Shown here: piece after piece, positions 20,410 through 29,900 of the stretch
How the letters are laid out: every line of letters begins with the position of its first letter
How positions within the stretch are numbered: the stretch's first letter is position 1
Assembly: GCF_018257515.1 (NCBI RefSeq)
Contig: NZ_JAERJR010000006.1
Coordinates: 1 to 64,000, forward strand
From: Tatumella sp. JGM118
GTDB taxonomy: Bacteria > Pseudomonadota > Gammaproteobacteria > Enterobacterales > Enterobacteriaceae
Reading direction: 5' to 3'
Length of the DNA stretch: 64,000 nucleotides
Notes under the pieces: generated by a model
Database searches by the model: none
Told to the model about the DNA's origin: nothing
The model's input: only the letters and a program-made list of their open reading frames with translations
Made by a program: the position numbers and the translations under genes

Positions 20410-22179
20410 ATGGCTCAGATGACTAAGAAAGAAGTCGACGTCGTGGTATGCGGATTCGGCTGGGCAGGTTCACTGATGAGTATTGAACTGGCGATGGCAG
20501 GGCTGACGGTACGGGCGCTGGAAAAAGGCCCCGAGCGCGATTATGACGCTTTTGCCTACCCAAAGCCCGCCGATGAGTATGCGTATGCGGTCCGTAACAA
20601 AGTGATGACCACCCCGGCAGATTCGGCGGTGACGGTGCGTTACACCGCACAGGATACGGCATTACCGACCCGTAAATGGGGGGCATTTGTGCCGGGCGGC
20701 GGCGTGGGCGGTGCGGGCATGCACTGGACCGGGGTACTGCTGCGCCCGACCCCGACAGATATTAAACTGAAAACCTATGCCGATCAGGCCTATAAACCCG
20801 GCATCCTGCAGGAAGAGATGCGGGTAATGGACTTTCCGTTCAGCTGGGAAGAGATCGAACCCTGGTATGAAAAATTTGAACGTATCTGCGGGTTGTCCGG
20901 TAACACCGGGAACCTGCGCGGACAGATCATGGAAGGGGGGGACCCGTTTGAAGGCCCCCGGGCCAACCCGATGCCGCTGCCTGCGCTGGAAAATACCCTT
21001 AACTGCGATATGTTCGCCGCCGCCACCAAAAAAATGGGCTATCATCCGTTTACTATCCCGTCGGCCGCGGCATCCCGCGTATGGACCAACCCGTACGGTA
21101 ATACCATCACCCCCTGTAACTATTGCGGGTATTGCTCCAAATACCCCTGCCTGAACTATTCCAAAGCCTCGCCGCAGACCGCGGTCCTGGATTCGCTGAA
21201 ACAGATGAAAAACTTCTCTTATGAAGTGAACGCGGAAGTGCTGCGGGTGGTTCTGCATGACGATAAAAAAACGGCGAAAGGCGTTATCTATATCGATGAG
21301 CAGGGCAACGAATGTTTTCAGCCGGCCAGGATCGTCATCCTCAGCAGCTTCCAGTTTTATAACGTCCGGCTGATGCTGCTTTCCGGGATCGGCCAGCCGT
21401 ATAACCCGATCACCGAGGAGGGGGTGGTGGGCCGCAACTACGCTTTTCTGAGTAACGGGGCCGCCACCTTATTTTTTAAAAACGAAAACTTTAATCCGTT
21501 TATCAGCTCCGGCCCGACCGGCGTGCAGTTTAACGACATCTCCCCCGGGAACTTTGACGGGCCGGGGCTCGGGTTTATTGGCGGTGCCAAAATCCAGAGT
21601 GCCCAGTCCACCGGCACACCGATCAGTACGGCATTACCGCCGGGCACCCCGGCCTGGGGCAGCGGCTGGAAAGAAGGGCTGGAAAACTGGTACGGCCATT
21701 CGATGAAGGTCAGTATCACCACCTCCTGTATGTCGTACCGGGATGTCTATCTGGACCTCGACCCGACCTATAAAGATCGGCACGGTCAGCCCCTGCTGAG
21801 GATGACCTTCAACTGGAAACGCAACGAACTGCTGCTGCAGCAACATCTGAAAGGGGTGGTCGGGGGTATCGTTAAAGAGATGAACCCCGACAGCTACAGC
21901 ATGAGTTTTCTGCCGATGGGCGCTGATTTTGACCTGACGAAATATGTTTCCACCCATAATGTGGGTGGCGCAGTGATGGGGGATAACCCGAAAACCTCGG
22001 CGCTGAACCGGTATCTGCAGAGCTGGGATGTTCATAACGTGTTTGTGCCGGGAGGCAATGCGTTCCCGCAGAACTTCCAGTCGAACCCGACCAACACAAT
22101 CGGTGCGATCACCCTGATGGCCGCCAATGCCATCAGAGAACAGTATCTTAAAAATCCAGGCCCGCTGGTACAGGTGTAA
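20410..22179 (+). CDS. GMC-type FAD dehydrogenase, catalytic subunit (gluconate / 2-ketogluconate dehydrogenase family)
   Basis: Catalytic flavoprotein of 589 residues that oxidises a sugar acid or sugar alcohol in the periplasm and passes electrons to the cytochrome c subunit. The FAD-binding motif VCGFGWAGSLMS is at residues 14-25. The GMC C-terminal domain carries THNVGGAVMGDNP and the terminal GGNAFPQNFQSNPTNT block with the active-site His/Asn region. A Cys cluster CNYCGYCSKYPC (Cys236, 239, 242, 247) may hold an Fe-S cluster, as in related dehydrogenases. It has no signal of its own, consistent with co-export with the Tat subunit. Gluconate 2-dehydrogenase and 2-ketogluconate dehydrogenase cannot be separated by eye. 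Confidence 0.9.
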   Translation: MAQMTKKEVDVVVCGFGWAGSLMSIELAMAGLTVRALEKGPERDYDAFAYPKPADEYAYAVRNKVMTTPADSAVTVRYTAQDTALPTRKWGAFVPGGGVGGAGMHWTGVLLRPTPTDIKLKTYADQAYKPGILQEEMRVMDFPFSWEEIEPWYEKFERICGLSGNTGNLRGQIMEGGDPFEGPRANPMPLPALENTLNCDMFAAATKKMGYHPFTIPSAAASRVWTNPYGNTITPCNYCGYCSKYPCLNYSKASPQTAVLDSLKQMKNFSYEVNAEVLRVVLHDDKKTAKGVIYIDEQGNECFQPARIVILSSFQFYNVRLMLLSGIGQPYNPITEEGVVGRNYAFLSNGAATLFFKNENFNPFISSGPTGVQFNDISPGNFDGPGLGFIGGAKIQSAQSTGTPISTALPPGTPAWGSGWKEGLENWYGHSMKVSITTSCMSYRDVYLDLDPTYKDRHGQPLLRMTFNWKRNELLLQQHLKGVVGGIVKEMNPDSYSMSFLPMGADFDLTKYVSTHNVGGAVMGDNPKTSALNRYLQSWDVHNVFVPGGNAFPQNFQSNPTNTIGAITLMAANAIREQYLKNPGPLVQV

Positions 22180-22183
22180 TCAA

Positions 22184-23455
22184 ATGATAAAGCTGACGTT
22201 GAAACGCCTTATGGTGACAAATGCATTATTACTAGCCTCAGGACTGGCGACCGCACAGGCTGCAGAGAATGACCAGGACGCGCTGATAAAGCAGGGAGAG
22301 TATCTGGCCCGACTGGGAGACTGTATGGCCTGTCATACCACCGCGGGCCGTCCGGCCTATGCCGGCGGGCTGGCGATTAAATCGGACCTGGGGACGATCT
22401 ATTCCACCAACATTACGCCGGACAAACAGTATGGCATCGGGAATTATACCGAACAGCAGTTTGCCGATGCCGTACGTAAAGGCGTCCGCCCCGATGGCAG
22501 TTACCTCTATCCGGCCATGCCGTATCCGGATTATGCCGCGATCAGTAATACGGATATCCACGCGCTGTACACCTATTTTATGCACGGTGTCACCGCCAGC
22601 AACAGCAAGCCTCCGGCGACCGACATGAGGTTTCCGTTCAGCCAGCGCTGGGGGATGCGTTTCTGGAATCTGGTCTTTACGTCGGACAAACCTTTTCAGC
22701 CGATAGGCGGGGCCTCTGCACAGGTCAATCGCGGGGCTTATATTGCTGAATCACTGGGGCACTGCGGCAGTTGCCATACCCCGCGCGGGTTTGCGATGAA
22801 CGAGAAAGCGCTGCATAGCGATGACCGTGATTTCCTGGCCGGCGGGGATCTTAACGGCTGGGATGTGCCCTCGCTGCGCGGTATCGCCCGCTGGAGCCCG
22901 CAGGAGATCGTCGACTATCTGCAAACCGGACGGAATGATAAGGCCGGTGTGGCCGGGGAGATGACATCGGTGGTAGAAAACAGTACTTCCCATATGACCG
23001 ATGCGGACCTGCAGGCGATTGCGGCCTATCTGAAGTTCCTCGGGGGGAACCCGCCGTTGCAGGCCTATGATCAGCAGAAAAACCAGGCCACCACCGACAC
23101 CCTGACCGCTGCGGTGAACCTGACCGAAGGGCAAACGCTTTACCTGAACAACTGTGATGCCTGCCACTTTGCAAACGGGCTGGGCGCGCCCGGCGCCTTC
23201 CCGCAACTGGACCAGGCCGCTGTGGTCAATGCGCAAAGCCCTGACGGACTGATCCACATCATTCTGCAGGGGGCACAGTTACCTTCGACCCCGAAAGCCC
23301 CTTCGATGCTGAAGATGCCGGCGTTTGCGCACCGTTTGTCGGACGACCAGGTGGCAAAACTGGCGACCTTTGTGCGCCAGGGCTGGAGCAATAACGCCCC
23401 GGCAGTGACAGCCGATCAGGTACAGAAAGTGCGTGCCACGCTGACACAGCACTGA
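22184..23455 (+). CDS. Tri-haem cytochrome c subunit of gluconate-type dehydrogenase
   Basis: Electron-transfer subunit of 423 residues that takes electrons from the flavoprotein to ubiquinone at the inner membrane. A signal peptide (about 1-27, cleaved after AQA) is followed by three CxxCH haem sites: CMACH 47-51, CGSCH 194-198 and CDACH 324-328. The ATG at 22184, 4 bp after the flavoprotein stop, is the natural start; the open frame reaches 57 bp further into the previous gene. It completes the small subunit-flavoprotein-cytochrome operon typical of acetic-acid-type and Erwiniaceae sugar oxidation. Confidence 0.93.
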   Translation: MIKLTLKRLMVTNALLLASGLATAQAAENDQDALIKQGEYLARLGDCMACHTTAGRPAYAGGLAIKSDLGTIYSTNITPDKQYGIGNYTEQQFADAVRKGVRPDGSYLYPAMPYPDYAAISNTDIHALYTYFMHGVTASNSKPPATDMRFPFSQRWGMRFWNLVFTSDKPFQPIGGASAQVNRGAYIAESLGHCGSCHTPRGFAMNEKALHSDDRDFLAGGDLNGWDVPSLRGIARWSPQEIVDYLQTGRNDKAGVAGEMTSVVENSTSHMTDADLQAIAAYLKFLGGNPPLQAYDQQKNQATTDTLTAAVNLTEGQTLYLNNCDACHFANGLGAPGAFPQLDQAAVVNAQSPDGLIHIILQGAQLPSTPKAPSMLKMPAFAHRLSDDQVAKLATFVRQGWSNNAPAVTADQVQKVRATLTQH

Positions 23456-23463
23456 CCCCGCCG

Positions 23464-23494
23464 ATCCGGTCCCCGGCGATACCGGGGGCCGGAT
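23464..23494. terminator. Convergent-gene hairpin between cytochrome and marC
   Basis: 13-bp near-perfect GC-rich stem (23464-23476 with 23482-23494, loop CGATA) between two convergent genes. No T-run on either side, so termination may be partial. Confidence 0.6.
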
Positions 23495-24169
23495 TCAGCG
23501 CAGATGCGTGGCCACGTCCAGCACACCGTTAATCACAAACTGTACGCCCATACAGACCAGCAGAAAGCCCATCAGACGGGAAATGGCTTCGATACCGCCT
23601 TTACCGACCAGACGCATAATCGCCCCGGAACTGCGCAGGCTTAACCACAGAATGACGGCCACCAGCAGGAAGGTCAGCACCGGTGCCACATGCAATACCC
23701 AGACCGGAAAATCCCCGCTTTTGACGGTGGAGGCGGTACTGATAATCATCGCGATGGTCCCTGGCCCGGAGGTACTCGGCATCGCAATCGGTACGAAGGC
23801 GATATTCACCTGTGAGTCATGATGCTCTGCGGCCTCTATCTCTTCCTGCTTATGCTGTACTTCCAGAGTATCGTGGAGTTTCTGTACCGGAAACAGCATC
23901 CGGAAGCCGATAAATGCCACAATCAGCCCTCCGGCAATCCGCAGCCCCGGGATAGAGATACCGAAGGTATCCAGCACCGCATTGCCGGCATACCAGGCCA
24001 CCATCATAATCAGAAACACATAGACCGAGGCCTGGAAGGCCTGACGGTTGCGCTCGCTGAAATTCATCTCGCCGGACAGGCCGAGGAACAACGCCACACT
24101 GGTTAACGGATTGGCCAGCGGCAACAGAACCACCAGCCCCAGCCCGATCGCCTTGATAAGTTCCTGCAT
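23495..24169 (-). CDS. marC: MarC family integral membrane protein
   Basis: Inner-membrane protein of 224 residues (E. coli MarC 221) with six predicted transmembrane helices. Conserved blocks [39 protein letters not shown] and the C-terminal [20 protein letters not shown] match MarC closely. The family is called a multiple-antibiotic-resistance protein by history, but the transported substrate is unknown. It is convergent with the dehydrogenase operon and is probably monocistronic. A small hairpin (CCGGTGACC/GGTTACCGG, 24193-24220) lies in its upstream region. Confidence 0.92.
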   Translation of the reverse strand: MQELIKAIGLGLVVLLPLANPLTSVALFLGLSGEMNFSERNRQAFQASVYVFLIMMVAWYAGNAVLDTFGISIPGLRIAGGLIVAFIGFRMLFPVQKLHDTLEVQHKQEEIEAAEHHDSQVNIAFVPIAMPSTSGPGTIAMIISTASTVKSGDFPVWVLHVAPVLTFLLVAVILWLSLRSSGAIMRLVGKGGIEAISRLMGFLLVCMGVQFVINGVLDVATHLR

Positions 24170-24377
24170 AAAACCCTCGAATTTTCAGAACACCGGTGAC
24201 CGCTGCCTTCCGGTTACCGGCCAGGATAATGAATAAGTCAGATTTTTGCCTGAGCGGCGCACAGTATAGAGTGATGTGCCGTGCGGACAGGGGCGAAAGT
24301 TGCTCCGGCAATTAACGGGAAACCGTAACAGAAAAGCGGGGGAAGGGCAGTAACGGAAAGCGCGGGGGAATAAATTC

Positions 24378-24399
24378 AGTGCAGGCGGGCCTGCACTGA
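24378..24399 (-). terminator. Hairpin after yjjA-like gene
   Basis: 10-bp inverted repeat CAGTGCAGGC/GCCTGCACTG just downstream of the yjjA-like gene on the minus strand, followed by a moderately T-rich tract. Probable terminator. Confidence 0.6.
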
Positions 24400-24407
24400 C
24401 GGGGGGA

Positions 24408-24923
24408 TTACATACCGAGGTATTTTTTACCCTGATCCAGAACCACATTACAGGCTTTGGTTTTCAGCTTTTCACCCATCGGGGTGTTGCTCAGGCTTTT
24501 CAGGCTGATCTGCTGGTTATTACCGGTATTCAGCAGACCCTGAATGCCGTCCAGATAGCCGGTCTGTTTCTGTTGTGCGCTGGTATCGGTCAGGCCCAGT
24601 TTGCTTTTCAGCTGGTCAGTGACCGAAGTGACATTATTTTTCACCAGATTGTTCTCTGCACAGTACTGCAGGATACCGGTCGCATTGCTCATACTGTTGG
24701 AACTCACCGCTTTATTACCGCCATTCAGCAAACCGGTGATAGAGGATAAGGATAAGCCGCCTTCAGTACCGGTACTTTTACCGCTGGTGGCTGAAGAGGA
24801 ATCCAGCAGATCCGACGCTGAACTGCTCAGCTTATCCTGCCAGCTGGAAGCACAGGCGGATGCACTCACCAGCGCGGCAATCAGGCCCATAGCCAGTAAA
24901 GGGGTGCGTGTCGATTTTTTCAT
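24408..24923 (-). CDS. yjjA: DUF2501 family periplasmic protein (YjjA-like)
   Basis: Small exported protein of 171 residues with a clear signal peptide (KKSTRTPLLAMGLIAALVSA, cleaved near ACA). The Ser/Gly-rich mature N-terminus is followed by the DUF2501 core: LQYCAENNLV, LKSKLGLTDTSAQQKQTGYL and the C-terminal LKTKACNVVLDQGKKYLGM, with two conserved Cys that may form a disulfide. The function is unknown. Downstream it is followed by a hairpin; upstream lies a repeat-rich region. Confidence 0.85.
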   Translation of the reverse strand: MKKSTRTPLLAMGLIAALVSASACASSWQDKLSSSASDLLDSSSATSGKSTGTEGGLSLSSITGLLNGGNKAVSSNSMSNATGILQYCAENNLVKNNVTSVTDQLKSKLGLTDTSAQQKQTGYLDGIQGLLNTGNNQQISLKSLSNTPMGEKLKTKACNVVLDQGKKYLGM

Positions 24924-25106
24924 TAATACAGCCTCATTTTGCTTATCTTTTATTTCCGGTACTCAGTTTAGTCTGTTATTGCTTCAGATAAGTTCCTTTT
25001 TTGTGTGCCCCCGGGCCACCGCGCTGCAAAATAGGATTTCTTCCCGTGCTTTACCGGCAAGCCAGTAAGGCAGGCTGGCAGGTAAAAAGCCAAAAGCCCA
25101 AAAGCC

Positions 25107-25290
25107 AGCTACGGATACAGACAGTCAGTCACACGGGCATGCAAACAGCCAGATAGTCAGCCACGGATACAGACAGTCAGTCACACGGGCAGAAAAACAA
25201 CCAAATAGCCAGCCACGGATACAGACAGTCAGTCACACGGCCAGGCAAACAACCAGATAGCCAGCCACGAACACAGACAGTCAGACCGCC
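25107..25290. repeat. 52-bp direct tandem repeats, about 3.5 copies
   Basis: Copies begin at 25107, 25159, 25211 and 25263 (exact 52-bp period). The shared core is ACGGATACAGACAGTCAGTC; the last copy is partial and more diverged. The period is not a multiple of three and no gene crosses it convincingly, so it is non-coding. Confidence 0.92.
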
Positions 25291-25430
25291 AGCAATCCCG
25301 CCAAATCGATGAGCAGGCACGACCCGCTGGCTATACCACCTACATCCCGGGCAAGCACACGGGGCAGACTGCATCCCTGCGCGCTAACGCATCTAAAGCT
25401 CTTCAGACCCCCATTGCGGGACTGAATACC

Positions 25431-25597
25431 AAAACCCAAAACCCAAAACCCAAAACCCAAAACCCAAAACCCAAAACCCAAAACCCAAAACCCAAAACCC
25501 AAAGGCCGGAACCCAAAGGCCGGAACCCAAAGGCCAGAATCAAAGACCAAAGACCAAAGACCAAAGACCAAAGACCAAAGACCAAAGACCAAAGACT
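25431..25597. repeat. Heptanucleotide arrays (AAAACCC)10, 14-mers, then (AAAGACC)7-8
   Basis: Ten exact AAAACCC units fill 25431-25500. Two and a half AAAGGCCGGAACCC 14-mers follow (25501-25540), then seven exact AAAGACC units (25542-25590) plus one imperfect unit. The minus strand of the first block reads GGGTTTT ten times and can form G-quadruplexes. The array lies about 220 bp upstream of leuX. Confidence 0.95.
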
Positions 25598-25761
25598 CAA
25601 CTATTCTTCCGGAACCCATGGCCCGGATATGTCAGAGAGTAGGGGGATTTTATACAGATAAAGGGCCAATAAAGGGGAGATAACGACCCCAATCCGGGCC
25701 GATAACAACGAAGAGAGTGTTTGTTTTTCCAGCGATTAACGTGTTACCTAATGGAATCATC

Positions 25762-25789
25762 TTGCACCCGCCACGACTCAGGGTATAAT
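25762..25789 (+). promoter_or_regulatory. Sigma-70 promoter of leuX
   Basis: TTGCAC (25762-25767) and a perfect TATAAT (25784-25789) separated by 16 bp, ending 27 bp before the tRNA. The stretch after the -10 begins with CCC, as in stringently controlled tRNA promoters. Confidence 0.88.
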
Positions 25790-25816
25790 CCCGTTGTTTT
25801 CCGCATACCCTTCAGT

Positions 25817-25901
25817 GCCGAAGTGGCGAAATCGGTAGACGCAGTTGATTCAAAATCAACCATCGAAAGATGTGCCGGTTCGAGTCCGGCCTTCGGCACC
25901 A
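25817..25901 (+). tRNA. leuX: tRNA-Leu (anticodon CAA)
   Basis: 85-nt class II tRNA with a 7-bp acceptor stem GCCGAAG/CTTCGGC and genomically encoded CCA. The anticodon CAA is at 25851-25853 in a TTCAAAA loop, with a long variable arm and TTCGAGTC T-loop. It is nearly identical to E. coli leuX, a known integration hotspot. The last 20 nt are duplicated at 35338-35357. Confidence 0.97.
25882..25901 (+). repeat. attL: 3' end of leuX
   Basis: The 20-bp sequence GAGTCCGGCCTTCGGCACCA of the tRNA 3' end is repeated exactly at 35338-35357, marking a tRNA-targeted integration. Confidence 0.9.
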
Positions 25902-25914
25902 GGTCTGCAAAATT

Positions 25915-25939
25915 AAGTCACCTAAGGGTGGCTTTTTTT
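25915..25939 (+). terminator. leuX terminator
   Basis: Stem AAGTCACC/GGTGGCTT with a 4-nt loop followed by seven T, 13 bp after the tRNA. A similar hairpin and T-run follow attR. Confidence 0.85.
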
Positions 25940-26412
25940 GTGCCTGGGATCCAGTAGCCGCAAGGCTTTACCCGCATTTCCACTCAACAGAGGTTAATCT
26001 GCATGACTATCTTTGGTAAGCCGGTATTGGTTTAACCTTGTAATAGAAATTTCCCTGAATGAAGCAGTTGTAACAGCATCTCTCATCTTCATAGCAACAC
26101 AGGATTGAACACACGCATATAATCCCGATACGTGACCTGACAAGGCACCTGAATAAGCTAATGGTAGTAATGTAACTACAATTTTATTCTTTCGGCGCTA
26201 TGCTCTGGCTTCTGAAGATTTCCTGGCATCCTTATAAGTAGTGGTCATACACGACACTTTGATAAACCGTGAAGTTCCGGTGGTTAGCTGTGCCCGTGAC
26301 AGGATATTTAAAGCTCATATTCAGTTAGATTAAAATCAATTAATTTTATTTAACAAATATCTTGAATATCACCTTACTGGCGCATTACATTCAAAGTGTT
26401 TCCCGTTGAATG
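25940..26412. other. Island left arm, no gene seen
   Basis: AT-rich stretch directly after the leuX terminator. An integrase gene is expected here in leuX islands, but no integrase or integrase remnant is recognisable in any frame. It ends with the upstream region of a small gene. Confidence 0.5.
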
Positions 26413-26425
26413 TTAAGGAGGGTTT

Positions 26426-26683
26426 ATGTCGAGTTGCCATGATCAACATCGCTATTGGGATTTTTTTGAGGCGCTTCCGGACGATCAGGGTGGCGCTGGA
26501 CGTCACAGATGTTGTGGGTGCGCATATGAGAAGGGTTACCAGGCAGGAATGCGTCGTGATGAAAAGCTCAACATCGATCTGGATTCCTTACATGAAAGTC
26601 AGGCTGGTACTGTTCGCCACAAAAGTCCCCATGCTGCATTTGCGCAGGGATACTTAGATGGTGTAACAGCTTCATATAAGTGA
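26426..26683 (+). CDS. Small Cys/His-containing protein of unknown function
   Basis: 85-residue protein with a strong AAGGAGG ribosome binding site 5-6 nt before ATG 26426, so it is very likely a real gene. The sequence contains RHRCCGCAYEKGYQAGMRRD, a close Cys cluster (CCxC), and a conserved-looking C-terminus HKSPHAAFAQGYLDGV; two AYEKGYQAG/AFAQGYLDG segments look like a short internal repeat. The Cys/His content suggests possible metal binding. I do not recognise the family. It lies first in the island, 295 bp before hsdR, in the same direction, so it could be a regulator or accessory factor of the restriction locus; this is inference from position only. Confidence 0.75.
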   Translation: MSSCHDQHRYWDFFEALPDDQGGAGRHRCCGCAYEKGYQAGMRRDEKLNIDLDSLHESQAGTVRHKSPHAAFAQGYLDGVTASYK

Positions 26684-26866
26684 ATTACAACTGATCTCTC
26701 CCCGGAAAGTGGAATCAGACTTAATCAGAGAATATGCAAAAACAGATCATGTTTGATCCTTGGCCGTATTTATGGAAGGAATGTGATTCTGCCGGAGAAA
26801 ACATTTGGTGATGGCTGCCACTTGTATTCTTTCCAACAATATTGGTAAGTAAATAAGGTTAACCTC

Positions 26867-26917
26867 TTGATTAAAAATAGCACAGCGCTATGATTTTGGG
26901 AGATATTTCCCAAAATC
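26867..26917 (+). promoter_or_regulatory. hsdR promoter with overlapping 10-bp inverted repeat (operator candidate)
   Basis: TTGATT (26867-26872), 16-bp spacer and TATGAT (26889-26894) make a good sigma-70 promoter. A perfect inverted repeat GATTTTGGGA/TCCCAAAATC (26892-26901 and 26908-26917, 6-bp centre) overlaps the -10 and the likely start point. A dimeric repressor bound there would block hsdR transcription. Confidence 0.6.
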
Positions 26918-26978
26918 GAACTTTTCAGCCGTTGCCTGGCAGCAATAAGTGACGGGTGATTGCGAGAGGAGCCTGACG

Positions 26979-29900
26979 TTGACCACCTCGATCCCCCCTT
27001 TATCAGCGAACTTTGCTTTTCTGGAAGAGTATGACCCGCTATTTGTACAGATAACCACAACGGCTGAGCAGGTGTTTGCCAGTGATCCGAATACCACGCT
27101 AATGAAACTGCGGCAATTTGGTGAGATCCTTGCCCAGAATATTGCTGTGCGGTTAAATATCAGTCTGGAAGACAACCCCAGCCAACAAGAGCTGCTTTAT
27201 CGACTGGACAGGGAATTACAACTCGACCCGGCCATTCGCCAGCTGTTTCATACCTTACGTATCGAAGGGAATAAAGCCACCCACCAGTTCCAGACTAAAC
27301 ACCGAGAAGCGATGGATGCCTTGCGCATCGCCCGTGCTTTAGCTATCTGGTTTCATCAAACCTTTGGCAGTGCAGGCAGTAGCTTCAATCCCGGCCCCTT
27401 TACCGCGCTTCATGACCCCAGTACCCAGTTAACCCAGTCCCAACTTGCTATTGAAAAGCTGAAACAGACGTTGCTGGCCACCAATCAAAAGCTAGAAAGC
27501 AGCGAACAGCTTCAAGCGTTACTCAAACAGCAAAAAGAAGAGTATGCCCAACTGGCCGAGGCGATGGATCAAGAAGCGCGGGAGCAGCAAACCCTGCTGG
27601 AAATTAATCAGCAAGATTTACTGCGCTTGCAAAAAGAGTATGACGCTAAGTTAAAGGCCCTTCAGGAGCAGCTTGCCCAACAAGCTCAGCAGGTGGTCAC
27701 CGCTCAACGTAAAGAGTTTGGTCGGAAGTCCAGTTCAGCCCGTAAGCAGGTGATGACCGAAGAACTGACGCGTATTCTGATTGACCAGCAGTTGAATGAA
27801 TGGGGCTGGCTGGCAGATACCCAGGAACTGACCTGGAAAAAAGGCGCTCGGCCAGAAAAAGGGGTTAATAAAGCCATTGCGGAATGGCCCACCTCTCTAA
27901 ATGGTGAGCGTGGCAGAGCCGATTATGTTTTATTCTGCGGGCTTATCCCCATCGCAACGGTTGAAGCGAAAAAGAAAAATGAAAATGTCGCCGGGAAAAT
28001 TCCTCAAGCGGAGCGTTATAGCAAAGGCTTCCAGTTTGATGCTTCCTTAACGCCTGCCTGGAAGGAAGAGGGGTTAACGGCAGGTTGGGATGACGGTACC
28101 GGAGAGGTGTTCCAGATCCCCTTTGTATTCTCTTGTAATGGACGCCCTTACGTTAAACAGCTGGCAGAGATGTCCGGGACTTGGTTCCGGGATGTCCGCT
28201 CCCCGGATAATACCCGTTATCCACTGGAAAACTTTATTACACCAGAGGGGCTGATAGACCGCCTCCATCGCAGTCGGGCGGATGCCGAAGCCAAACTGCA
28301 TAATGAACCTTTTGGCTATCTTGGCTTACGTGATTATCAGGAAAAAGCGGTTAAAGCGGTGGAATCAGCTCTGGAGGACGGGGCGCGAGAAGCGCTGCTG
28401 GCGATGGCCACCGGCACCGGTAAAACCCGGACTATCATCGGCCTGATCTACCGCTTTTTAAAAGCCGAGCGCTTTAAGCGGATTCTGTTTCTGGTTGACC
28501 GTTCAGCGCTGGGGGAACAGGCTCAGGATGCCTTTAAAGAGGCCTCATTAGAGCAGAACCAGACCTTATCGCAGATCTACAATATTGCTGAGCTGGGAGA
28601 TATGGCGGCCGAGGCGGAGACTCGCGTTCAGGTGGCCACAGTGCAGGCTATGGTCAGCCGTATCTATCGCTCAGGCAATCCGCCCGCGGTGGATACCTTT
28701 GACTGCATTATTATCGATGAAGCGCACCGGGGATATACCCTTGATCAGGAGATGACTGAGGGTGAACTGGCTATCCGCGATAATGCCCAGTATCTTTCCA
28801 GCTATCGTCGGGTGCTGGACTATTTTGATGCGGTAAAAATTGGCTTAACGGCGACACCAGCCAAGCATACCAGCGAGATTTTTGGTCATCCGGTCTATAT
28901 CTACTCTTATCGTGAAGCAGTGGCGGAAGACTGGTTAATCGACTATGAGCCACCGATTCGCTATACCACAGTGCTTAGTAAGCACGGCATTCATTTTGAT
29001 AAAGGGGATGAGGTCAGCGCGATTGACACCAAAACCGGTGAGGTGGATATCAATGAACTGGAAGATGAGCTCGATTTTGATATCGAGGCTTTTAATCGCC
29101 GAGTGATTACCGAAGAGTTTAATCGGGTGATTTGTGAAGAGTTGGCGAAAGAGATCGATCCTGGCGGGAATGAAAAGACCCTGATTTTCTGCGCCACCGA
29201 TGCCCATGCGGATATGGTTAAACGCTTATTAGATAAAGCTATGGGTGATGTTAATCCCGATTTTAACCAGGCCGCAATACAAAAAATCACCGGTAAAAGC
29301 GATCAGGTGAGCAAGCTGATTAAATGCTTTAAAAATGAACGTTATCCGAGTATTGCCATTACGGTTGACCTTTTGACTACCGGGATTGATGTCCCGCCTA
29401 TCACGCATCTGGTGTTTTTACGGCGCGTGAAGTCCCGCATTCTTTATGAGCAGATGATTGGCCGGGCAACACGGCGCTGTGATGAAATCGGTAAAACCGT
29501 TTTCTGGATCCACGATCCGGTGGATCTCTATGCCACGCTACAAGATGTTAATACCATGAAACCGCTGGTCAAAAATGCCGGGGTCAGTATTGAACAGCTG
29601 GTTGCAGAGCTCGCCAATGATGATGTGCTAGCCACCGCCCTCAATACACCAGGGGATAGCGCCATGGAAACTCAAGCGGATAGCTTGCTTAATCAGCTGA
29701 GCCAGAAAGTGATGCGGGTGCTGCGTAAAGCCGAAAGCAAAGCCGACAGGCAGCCGGAGGTGCGTGAAAAATTAAACGAGCTGGAAGCCTTATGGGGCGT
29801 AGAGCCGAAAAATCTGCATCAGCACCTGCATAAAATCGGCCCGCAGCAAGCCTCCGTGTTTCTAAAACAGCACCGCAATCTGATTACGCAGCTGGAAGAT

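Noticed and set aside
25107-25290. CRISPR array from 52-bp repeats
   Set aside because: Entire 52-bp unit repeats; no repeat/spacer alternation and no cas genes.
25281-25619. Minus-strand open frame with repeated LVFGLWS/GFGFWVL segments
   Set aside because: It is only the translation of the heptamer arrays (7 bp x 3 keeps the frame open); no ribosome binding site or real protein character.
25940-26412. Integrase gene expected next to leuX
   Set aside because: All frames were inspected and no tyrosine-recombinase motif or fragment was found.
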